Source: Deltaproteobacteria bacterium
GTDB taxonomy: Bacteria; Desulfobacterota; Desulfobaccia; Desulfobaccales; 0-14-0-80-60-11
Length of the DNA: 9,304 nucleotides
Direction of reading: 5' to 3'
Assembly (NCBI GenBank): GCA_019308625.1
Contig: JAFDHU010000052.1
Coordinates: 1 to 9,304, forward strand
Made by a program: the position numbers and the translations under genes. The notes beneath the pieces were generated by a model. The model saw nothing but the letters and a program-made list of their open reading frames with translations, made no database searches and was not told the origin of the DNA. How positions within the stretch are numbered: the stretch's first letter is position 1; every line of letters begins with the position of its first letter. This document shows, one piece after another, positions 1 to 7,100 of this stretch.

Positions 1-2078
1 AGTTCCGGTTGGCCTTTAAGGAAGCGCTGCAGGGCCTCGGCCAGATGCCGGGCCTGGCGGGCCACCTGCGCCTCGTCCGGCCCGCTCAGGCGCACCAGGG
101 CCAGGCGGGTGAAGGGCGGGTAGCCCAAATGCCGCCGGACCGCCAGTTCGGCCTGATAAAAAGCTGCATAATCCTGGTTTCTGACAGCCTGGAACACGTA
201 GTGCTCGGGGTGATAGGTCTGGATGAGCACCCGGCCCGGAGCCTCCCCCCGGCCGGCCCGGCCTGCCACCTGGGAGAGCAACTGGAAGGTGCGCTCCCCG
301 GCATGGTATTCTGGGAAAAAGAGGCTCAAATCCGCAGCCACCGCCCCCACCAGGGTGACCCGGGGGAAGTGATGCCCCTTGGTGATCATCTGGGTGCCCA
401 CCAGGAGGTCCAGTCGGCCGGCGGCGAAATCCTCCAGGATTTTCAGGCCCCGGCCACTGTGAGGGGCCACGTCCCGGTCTAGGCGGCCGATGCGGACCTC
501 GGGGAAGAGACGCCGCAGTTCCGCTTCCACCTTCTCCGTGCCCAGGCCGTGCTTTTTCAGGGCCGTGGACTGGCACTCCGGGCAGCGGTCCGGCAGAGGG
601 CGGGCGAAGCCGCAGTAATGGCAGATAAGCAGACCCCGCTGGCGGTGATGGGTCAGGGCCACGCTGCAGTGTCGGCAGCGGAACACCTCCCCGCAGAACA
701 GGCAGAACACCACAGTGGAGTAGCCCCGGCGGTTGAGGAACAGCAGGGCCTGCTCGCCCCGGGACAGCACCTCCTTAAGGGCCGCCGCCAGGGGGCCGGA
801 GATGATTTTAGCCTGCCGGCCCCGTTCCCGCTTCAGATTCACCAGCTCAATTTCGGGTAAGGCTTGGGGAGTGACCCGCCGCTCCAGACTGAGATAGCGG
901 TATTTCCCTTCCATGGCCCGGTAATAGGTGCCCAGGGAAGGGGTGGCGGAGACCAGCACCACCACGGCCCGGGCCATCTGCCCGCGGTACAGGGCTGCAT
1001 CCCTGGCCTGGTAGGGCAGCCCGCCTTCGTGCTTGTAGGAGGGGTCGTGCTCCTCATCCACCACGATGAGGCCCACCCGGGCGAGCGGTGCGAAGACCGC
1101 GGAGCGGGCCCCCACCACCACGTCCACCTCCCCCCGCATGATGCGCCGCCACTGATCCAAACGGGCGGCGTCGCTTAAGCCGCTGTGCAGGAGACTCACC
1201 CGGTCGCCGAAACGTCGGCGGAACAGCAGGGCCACCGGATGAGTCAGGGCGATTTCCGGCAGGAGCACCAGAACCTGTCTCCCCCGGGCTAGGCAGTCTT
1301 CCGCCGCAGCCAGATACACTTCGGTCTTGCCGCTGGCAGTGACCCCGTGCAAGAGAAAAGGGACAAACTCTCCCCGGGCCAGTCCCCGGGAGATTTCCTG
1401 CACCGCCTGCTGCTGCTCCGGGGTGAGGGCCAGGGGCTCTTCCACCAGGAAGGCGGGCAGGTTGTTCATCTCGGCCATGGGATTGCGGAAGATCACCCGG
1501 TCTTCCAGGGAAACCAAGTCCCTGGCGGCCAGCCGCTTCAGGACTGCGTGACAGGAAGGGAAAAGCCGGTTAAGTTCCCGCACCGGAGTCGGGCCGTAGG
1601 CCTCAAGATGCTGAAGCAGGGCCCTGGCTTTGGGCCCCAACCGGACCCGGGAGGCGTCCGGCGCCGGTTGATTCCCTTCGGTCGTCATTCTCAGCCTGAC
1701 CCAGCGCTCGGTTTTGGGGCCGGAGGATCGGCCACTGCCGGGAATGATTTGTCTTAAGGCCTCCCCCAGGGGGTAATGGTAGTACTCGGCCAGCCAGTGG
1801 AAAAAGGGAACCATCTCCGGCCCGAAGCGGGGATCCGGGTCCAGGACCGCCAGGACCTCTTTAAGGGGGGCCGTGGGAAATTCCCGGGCCGGCCCCAGCA
1901 CATACCCGGTCACCAGTCGTCGGCCCACCGGCACCCGCACTGCACAGCCCACCTGGGCCTTGGGCTGCAGAGCTTCGGGCAACGCATAGGTGAGGGTGTG
2001 AAAGAGAGGCAGGGCCACGGCCACCTCCACCACGGAGGTAGAGTCGCTCCGGCGGTTCTCCGGTTCGCCGCGGCTCAT
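1..2078 (-). CDS. priA: Primosomal replication-restart helicase PriA (C-terminus cut by the left edge)
   Basis: PriA is a 3'-to-5' superfamily 2 DNA helicase that recognises stalled or collapsed replication forks and starts primosome reassembly. The reading frame is open from the ATG at 2078 to the left edge (692 codons), so the C-terminus is missing. Seen in order: an N-terminal fork-binding region, Walker A GVTASGKTEVY (Lys251), DEEH (341-344), a cysteine block, GTQMITKGHHFP (561-572) and QVAGRAGR (603-610). The eight zinc-binding cysteines are at 459, 462, 468, 471, 486, 489, 499 and 502; as I recall the E. coli protein, the spacing is the same with a constant offset of 23, which suggests only about 60 residues are lost. 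Walker A has Ala where many homologues have Gly. The gene starts 13 nt after the zinc-ribbon membrane gene and has only a weak Shine-Dalgarno sequence, so cotranscription and translational coupling are likely. Identification is secure; the exact start is less so. Confidence 0.96.
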   Translation of the reverse strand, partial: MSRGEPENRRSDSTSVVEVAVALPLFHTLTYALPEALQPKAQVGCAVRVPVGRRLVTGYVLGPAREFPTAPLKEVLAVLDPDPRFGPEMVPFFHWLAEYYHYPLGEALRQIIPGSGRSSGPKTERWVRLRMTTEGNQPAPDASRVRLGPKARALLQHLEAYGPTPVRELNRLFPSCHAVLKRLAARDLVSLEDRVIFRNPMAEMNNLPAFLVEEPLALTPEQQQAVQEISRGLARGEFVPFLLHGVTASGKTEVYLAAAEDCLARGRQVLVLLPEIALTHPVALLFRRRFGDRVSLLHSGLSDAARLDQWRRIMRGEVDVVVGARSAVFAPLARVGLIVVDEEHDPSYKHEGGLPYQARDAALYRGQMARAVVVLVSATPSLGTYYRAMEGKYRYLSLERRVTPQALPEIELVNLKRERGRQAKIISGPLAAALKEVLSRGEQALLFLNRRGYSTVVFCLFCGEVFRCRHCSVALTHHRQRGLLICHYCGFARPLPDRCPECQSTALKKHGLGTEKVEAELRRLFPEVRIGRLDRDVAPHSGRGLKILEDFAAGRLDLLVGTQMITKGHHFPRVTLVGAVAADLSLFFPEYHAGERTFQLLSQVAGRAGRGEAPGRVLIQTYHPEHYVFQAVRNQDYAAFYQAELAVRRHLGYPPFTRLALVRLSGPDEAQVARQARHLAEALQRFLKGQPE

Positions 2079-2091
2079 GACGGAGATATCA

Positions 2092-2811
2092 TCAGTAGTC
2101 TGACTGCAGGCCCATAATATCGGCGTAAGCGGCCATCACTGCACACCAACTGACCGGGATGGACACCAGCAAGCCCACTCCCAGGGCCAGGATGCCAGCG
2201 AGGTTCACCAGCAACAGCAGGAGGATAAAGCCAAAGAAGCTGAACCAGCGAGGGGTCACGAAGCGCCGGCTTTCCTCCAGGGCCGGCCAGAAATCCAGAC
2301 CCCGGTCCACCAGCAGGGGGGTGGCGAAAATATAGCTCACCATCAGGTACACCCCGGGGGCAATGAGCAGAATTAGACCGATGGTAATCAAAATCCGGCT
2401 GATGAGGCCCAGCAGGACCAGGGGCAGGAAATAGCGGAACTGGAAGCCGCCGAAGAAGTCCCGGAAGCGGGGATTTTTGTCCTGCAGCAGTTTGGCGGCC
2501 ACGATAATGACTCCGGCCGTCAGGGGTTCATGGATGGCGGTGGCCGCCAGCCAGCCGATGCCCCGGGGATGGCTGATCACCGCCAGGATTACCAGATACA
2601 CCAGGGTAAAGACAACGAATCCCCCGGGAAACTGCCGGAAAAGCCGCCAGCCAGTCTTGAGATATTCCCCCGGCTGCAACAGCGGGGAAGGGGGCGGGGA
2701 TTCCGGGGGCTTATCCGGCCTTGGCAACGGGGTGTGAATTTCCCCGCCGCAGTACCGGCAAAATCTGCTGGCGTCTTCAATTTCCCGGGAGCAGTGAGGA
2801 CAAACTGCCAA
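2092..2811 (-). CDS. Zinc-ribbon multi-pass membrane protein of unknown function (DUF975-like)
   Basis: This is a 239-residue protein with an N-terminal zinc ribbon (Cys4, Cys7, Cys18, Cys21 in CPHC and CRYC pairs), a proline-rich linker (about 28-48), and about six hydrophobic segments: roughly 64-81, 88-107, 127-150, 151-168, 190-211 and 212-233. The membrane part resembles DUF975/YciC-type integral membrane proteins, with an LLIAPGVYLMVSYIFATPLLVDRG-like centre (about 147-171) and a following charged helix; this resemblance is from memory. The zinc ribbon should lie in the cytoplasm because there is no signal peptide before it. The start codon is TTG at 2811, chosen because GAGGAG (2824-2819) sits 7 nt upstream and the zinc ribbon begins at residue 4. 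The nearby ATG at 2818 is out of frame and too close to that site. Its stop is 13 nt before priA, so the two genes probably share a transcript. The biochemical function is unknown. Confidence 0.85.
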   Translation of the reverse strand: MAVCPHCSREIEDASRFCRYCGGEIHTPLPRPDKPPESPPPSPLLQPGEYLKTGWRLFRQFPGGFVVFTLVYLVILAVISHPRGIGWLAATAIHEPLTAGVIIVAAKLLQDKNPRFRDFFGGFQFRYFLPLVLLGLISRILITIGLILLIAPGVYLMVSYIFATPLLVDRGLDFWPALEESRRFVTPRWFSFFGFILLLLLVNLAGILALGVGLLVSIPVSWCAVMAAYADIMGLQSDY

Positions 2812-2818
2812 AACCCAT

Positions 2819-2824
2819 CTCCTC
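2819..2824 (-). promoter_or_regulatory. Ribosome binding site that fixes the TTG start at 2811
   Basis: Read on the minus strand, GAGGAG is followed by a 7-nt spacer and then TTG. The spacing is optimal for TTG, whereas the ATG at 2818 directly abuts the motif and lies in another frame. This site is therefore the main argument for the non-ATG start of the zinc-ribbon gene. Confidence 0.75.
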
Positions 2825-2831
2825 TATGGCA

Positions 2832-2856
2832 GGCGGAGCCGCAGTGGGGGTCCGCC
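2832..2856 (-). other. Hairpin in the 5' leader of the zinc-ribbon gene
   Basis: The arms GGCGGA (2832-2837) and TCCGCC (2851-2856) are perfectly complementary, giving a 6-bp stem with a 13-nt loop. It lies between the predicted promoter and the ribosome binding site, 7 nt from the latter. It could affect translation or transcript stability, but a GC-rich stem of this size can arise by chance and no known riboswitch pattern was recognised. Confidence 0.35.
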
Positions 2857-2868
2857 CGAAGCTGCCCC

Positions 2869-2898
2869 ATTATGGCGCAAAAACAGGGAAAAGTCCAA
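2869..2898 (-). promoter_or_regulatory. Candidate sigma-70-type promoter for the zinc-ribbon gene and priA
   Basis: On the minus strand, TTGGAC (2898-2893, four of six consensus positions) is separated by 18 nt from CATAAT (2874-2869, five of six). Transcription would start near 2862, leaving a leader of about 50 nt before the TTG start. The segment just upstream of the -10 box has a T-run and is locally AT-richer than its surroundings. It is the best promoter-like pair in this gap; no experimental support is available from sequence alone. Confidence 0.45.
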
Positions 2899-2928
2899 TT
2901 CGCCGGACGAAAGTTCAGCGTGGAGGGA

Positions 2929-2957
2929 GGGTCGGGGGACTGCAGGCCCCCTGGCCC
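2929..2957 (-). terminator. Weak hairpin downstream of the oxidoreductase gene, possible terminator
   Basis: GGGGG (2934-2938) pairs with CCCCC (2947-2951) around an 8-nt loop. The stem extends outward through 2929-2933 and 2953-2957 with one bulge and one wobble pair, for about 10 bp. It lies about 28 nt past the stop codon at 2986 on the minus strand. No T-tract follows, so it is not a canonical intrinsic terminator; it could instead protect the 3' end of the transcript or act with Rho. Confidence 0.3.
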
Positions 2958-2985
2958 TCTCCCCCTCCCCGAATTGTCTGCCAAC

Positions 2986-3987
2986 CTAATCCGGCAGCCG
3001 GACCACGGTGCGCCCCCGGTGCCGGCGGCTCAGCATCAGGTCAATCTGCTCGCTTAGGCCCTCCAGGCCGGTTTCCGTGGCCAGGCGCTCCAAGTGCTCC
3101 AGATGCCAGTCGCCGGCCAGCCTGTTCCAGACCTGGACCCGCAGATTCATGGGGCAGTTCTGGGAGTCAATGCCGATTAAGGTGACGCCTCGCAGGATGA
3201 AGGGATACACGGTCAGCGGCAGCTCGGGAGAGGCGGCGTTGCCGCAGCAGGTGACCACCCCGCCCAAAGCGGTGGATTTGAGGGTGGTGGCCAGAATGGG
3301 CCCGCCCACTGTGTCCACCGAGCCGGCCCAGCGGGCCTTGAGCAGGGGCCTGCCGCTAGTGTCGGTGGCCTCCTCGGGGGTGATGACCTCCTTGGCGCCG
3401 AGCTCCGTCAGGTAAGCTTTGGCTTCCGGCTTGCCGCTCACCGCGGCCACTTTAAAGCCTTCCCGAGCCAGGAGGGACACCGCGATGCTACCCACACCAC
3501 CGGTGGCCCCGGAAACCAGGACTGTGCCTCTCTCCGGCGTAAGACCGGCCTGCAGGAGCCGGAGCACGGAGAGGGCCGCGGTGAAGCCGGCGGTGCCGAA
3601 AATCATGCTCTCCCTCAAGGTCAGACCCTCCGGCCGCTTCACCACCCAGGCGGCGGGCACCCGGATATACTGGCCGAAACCGCCCGGAGTGTTCATCCCC
3701 AAATCATAGCTGGTGACAATGACTTCCTCCCCCGGCTTGAAATCCGGGCTGCTGCTTTCCTCCACCACTCCGGCGGCGTCTATCCCCGGGGTGTGAGGGT
3801 ACTGTTTGGTGACGCCCTTGTTGCCGATGGCTGAGAGGGCATCCTTGTAATTCAGGGAGGAGTATTTCACCTTGACCAGGACCTCTCCGGGGGGCAGCTC
3901 ATCTAGGGTTCTCTCCTTGATCTCCCGCAGGTAACGCTGGTCGGGGGTCTCGGTCACCACCAGGGCCTTGAAGGTCTTGGATGACAT
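2986..3987 (-). CDS. YhdH/AcuI (YhfP) family NAD(P)H-dependent oxidoreductase, possible acrylyl-CoA reductase
   Basis: This 333-residue protein is a zinc-independent member of the medium-chain dehydrogenase/reductase superfamily, of usual length for the YhdH/YhfP family. Characterised relatives such as AcuI reduce acrylyl-CoA to propionyl-CoA with NADPH; others are annotated only as quinone oxidoreductases. Visible motifs are LNYKD (45-49), PGIDAAGVVEES (67-78), GTAGFTAALS (131-140), the nucleotide-binding loop VSGATGGVGS (158-167), SGK (184-186, a position where the NADP phosphate is often bound), DTVGG (225-229) and the family-typical GIDSQNCPM (272-280). The ATG at 3987 is preceded by AAGGAGG (3999-3993) with a 5-nt spacer, an excellent ribosome binding site. 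The gene lies downstream of the giant activase but is separated from it by a strong terminator, so it should have its own promoter; I found no convincing one. The family is certain; the substrate is not. Confidence 0.92.
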   Translation of the reverse strand: MSSKTFKALVVTETPDQRYLREIKERTLDELPPGEVLVKVKYSSLNYKDALSAIGNKGVTKQYPHTPGIDAAGVVEESSSPDFKPGEEVIVTSYDLGMNTPGGFGQYIRVPAAWVVKRPEGLTLRESMIFGTAGFTAALSVLRLLQAGLTPERGTVLVSGATGGVGSIAVSLLAREGFKVAAVSGKPEAKAYLTELGAKEVITPEEATDTSGRPLLKARWAGSVDTVGGPILATTLKSTALGGVVTCCGNAASPELPLTVYPFILRGVTLIGIDSQNCPMNLRVQVWNRLAGDWHLEHLERLATETGLEGLSEQIDLMLSRRHRGRTVVRLPD

Positions 3988-4016
3988 ATTTCCCTCCTTA
4001 ATTCCATACCGGAAGC

Positions 4017-4033
4017 AGGGGACGGTGCCCCCT
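4017..4033 (-). other. Small hairpin in the leader of the oxidoreductase gene
   Basis: AGGGG (4017-4021) and CCCCT (4029-4033) form a 5-bp stem with a 7-nt loop, about 18 nt upstream of the ribosome binding site of the oxidoreductase gene on the minus strand. It is small and could be fortuitous. The rest of the 3988-4081 leader shows no convincing promoter pair. Confidence 0.25.
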
Positions 4034-4081
4034 TTAAGATTGTTGGATACGACGCCGCCGGAAGAGAAGGACTCAAAGACG

Positions 4082-4104
4082 AAAAAGGCCGGGCTGCCCC
4101 GGCC
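4082..4104 (-). terminator. Strong intrinsic terminator after the giant activase gene
   Basis: Read on the minus strand, GGCCGGG (4104-4098), a GCAG loop and CCCGGCC (4093-4087) form a perfect 7-bp GC stem with a 4-nt loop, followed immediately by five Ts (4086-4082). It starts 15 nt after the TGA stop of the gene ending at 4120. Placement, perfect stem and T-run all match a Rho-independent terminator. It separates the activase transcript from the downstream oxidoreductase gene. Confidence 0.9.
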
Positions 4105-4119
4105 CCGGTTCGTCCGGTA

Positions 4120-7100
4120 TCAGACGGCATGGCGGCGGCTGTGAAACTGCCGTACCTGATACATGAAGGCCTCCAGCCGCGTCCGGGTGTGGGTCTGTTC
4201 CTGCCCGTCATAGGCCAGGTTCAGGAAGGGGATGTTGTCGTTTTCCTCCCGGAAGCGCTTGAACAGGGAGTTGACCACGGTGCCCGGCATGCAGGTGAAA
4301 GGCATGATGTTCACCAGGCCGGACACGCCCTTAAGGACGAAGTCCCGGGACTTGCCCATGCTCAGGATGGCCTCCCCTTCAAAGGACGGGTGCAGGTAGC
4401 CTGCGGCCATCTCCAGGGTCTGGCGGATGGAAGGCTCCTTGAGGTTCCGGATGCTGCCGTGCCAGATGTGCTCCAGGGCGTGCTCATCCTTGTGCTGGAA
4501 ATATTCCTTGAGCAGAATCTGGAAATAGTTTTTGTAGCGCCGGGAAAGCAGGGCCCGCTTCTTGGAGGTGTAGTTGACGTACAGGAGCCACTCCGAGATG
4601 GGCGGCATCCAGACCTCACCCCCCAGGGACTCAATCTCCCGCACCGCGTTCTCGTTGGAGAAGCGATTGGAGCGCACGTAAATTTCGCCCACCACCCCCA
4701 CAAGGGGCTTATCCCCGCGGCCGTTCAGGGCCACCTCGTCAAAGGTTTGCCGGGCCTCGGTGAGCACCCGAATGAGATCGGCCCGGTCCCGCAGGGCCTC
4801 ATAGACCTTTTGCAGGTAGAATTGATACACTTTCTCGGCCTCTCCGGGGATGCACTCGTAGGGGCGGGTCTCCCGGAGCTTTTTCTCCAGGAGGTCAATA
4901 GCCACCACCCCGTGCCAGGCGATGCGGTCAAAATCGTCTCCCACCATGCCCACTTCGTTGTACATAGTGATATCTTGGTCGGGGGAGTACACCGGCACCT
5001 GAGGGAAGCCCAGCTCGTCCAGCACCAGGCGATGGTAACGGTGGTACTGGCCGAAGCGGCAGGGTCCCGAGGCCGCCGGCATGAAGAAGGCGCTTTTGTC
5101 CGGGTTGAAATCCGGGCGCCGCACCAGCTTGACCAGGTCGCCGGTGGTGAGAATCAGGGGATAGCATTCCTTGCCGGAGGTGTAGCGCCGACCCCACATC
5201 AGGCTCTCCTCATCGGACTCCGGCAGAGCCTCGGCTTCGGCCCCGCAAGCCTCAAAGGCCGCCACCAGGGCCAGGGCATGGTCGGTCATAGGCGGAAAGT
5301 AGATCTTGCGCTTGATGCTGCCGGTGACCCGGTGCCGGAAAGGCGACACCCGAGGAGCCGCTGGTGGTACAGTGACGTTCTTCAGGCTGTCCAGAAAGGC
5401 TTCCAGTCGGGTGATGGCGCCCACATCAGAGGAGTGTTCGTCTATCTCAATTTCCAGGTATGGTTTGCCCTGCATCTGCTCCCGGAGGAAGTGCTGGATA
5501 AAGGAGTCCGGACCGCAACCGAAATTGGTGATAAAGATGCCGTACAGGCGAGGGTCCTGCCGAATGAGGTGGGAGGCGCTCAAAATCTTCTGGCCGAAGC
5601 GCCAGTACATGGGCTTGATGTCCTCCAGGGCCGGCACTTCGTCCAGGGGCAGGAAGTCCATGGGCATGGCCAGGACGCCCAACTGCCTTAGCTTGCGGTG
5701 CAGGTTAAGGTTCATGGCGGGGTCAAAGGCATTGTAGGGGCGTCCCACCAGCACCATAAGCCGACTGTCCGGAGGCAGGGAGTCCAGGATTTCCCGGCCC
5801 CGGGCCCACAGCTTTTCGTAGAATTCTTGTTGGGCCGCCAAGGCCTGGCGCAGGGCCCGCTCTGTGCGCAGGGCCGAGGCCCCCAACTGGCGTCCCAAGG
5901 CCCGCATGCCCTGCCGCAACTGCCGATAACCCTGACCAAAATAAAGCACCGGCCGCAACAGCTCGGCCCCGTAAGCCTCAAAATCTATGGCAGTAGGCAC
6001 CGTGTAGGCCAGGGACTGAACCATAGGGCAGACCACCCCGCGCTTGACCTCCGGGTGGGCGTGGGGCAGGTCTATGACGCTGGGCAGCAGGATGCGCTTC
6101 ACCCCGGCCTTGAGCAGCTCCAGGATATGGCCGTGGGCCACTTTCACCGGATAACAGGGCTCGGCCGCCAGGATTTCCACTCCCTGGCGGATAATGGACT
6201 TGTTGGTTTTGGGGCTCAATACCACCTTGAAGCCCAGCTCTTCCAGGAAGGTGCGGAAAAAGGGCATGAGCTCCTGAAAAAACATGGTGCGGGGGATGCC
6301 GATAGTGTCCTGGTCAACTTCGTGGGCGGGTTCAGGCCCGTACAGCAGGTCTTCCCGCTCCCGCAGGAGGTCCGGCAGGTCGGCCCCCTTCCGTTCGGTG
6401 CCCACTTCATATTTTTCGCAGCGGCTGCCATAGAACAAGGGCTTTTCCCCGGCCACCTGCACCTGCCGGATTTCGCAGCGGTTGGGGCAGCCGGAGCATT
6501 CAAAGGAGGTGATGGTGTATTCCCGGTCGGCCAAGTCAAAGCCTTTGAAGCGGGACTCCTCCCAGGTGCGCTCCCGCATGGCCAGAATGGCCGCGCCGAT
6601 AGCCCCGGTGACGTCGTGGTGCGGCGGCACGGTGATGCGCTTGCCGCACACCTGCTCAAAGGCCGCCACAATCCCCCGGTTGGCCGCGGTGGCCCCCTGG
6701 TAGAAGATGTTGTTGCCGATCCTGCGGCCCTCCACCACCTTGTTGAGATAGTTGTAAACGATGGAGTAGGAGAGGCCGGCCACCAGGTCCTCCTTGGCCG
6801 CGCCCCGCTGCTGGTGGTGGACGATGTCCGATTCCATGAACACGGTGCAGCGCTCGCCCATGCGCACCGGAGTTTTGGCCTCCAGAGCCAGACGGCCGAA
6901 CTCCTCCTTGATAGAGATGCCCAGCTTTTCGGCCTGCTCCTCCAGGTAAGAACCGGTGCCCGCGGCGCATACCTTGTTCATCATGAAGTCCACGATGGCC
7001 CCGTTTTCCAGGCTGATGAATTTGGAGTCCTGGCCGCCGATTTCAAAGATAGTGTCCACTGTGGGATCAATGGCTGCTGCGGCGGTGGCCTGGGCGGTGA

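Noticed and set aside
9..1757. Several open frames on both strands within the priA region (for example 9-482, 16-576, 864-1178, 1347-1757)
   Set aside because: They overlap the continuous PriA frame with all helicase motifs and zinc cysteines, and their translations are Pro/Gly/Arg-rich shadow sequences.
2816..2818. ATG as start of the zinc-ribbon gene
   Set aside because: It is out of frame with the zinc ribbon and directly abuts the ribosome binding site; the TTG at 2811 has correct frame and spacing.
2899..2911. Small inverted repeat TTCG/CGAA around 2905
   Set aside because: Only 4 bp with a 5-nt spacer, expected by chance; it is not tied to any promoter or operator pattern.
3988..4081. 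Promoter for the oxidoreductase gene (TTGAGT near 4077 with a TCGTAT-like -10)
   Set aside because: The -10 box matches only three of six positions and the pair is no better than chance; a promoter is expected here because of the upstream terminator, but I cannot locate it.
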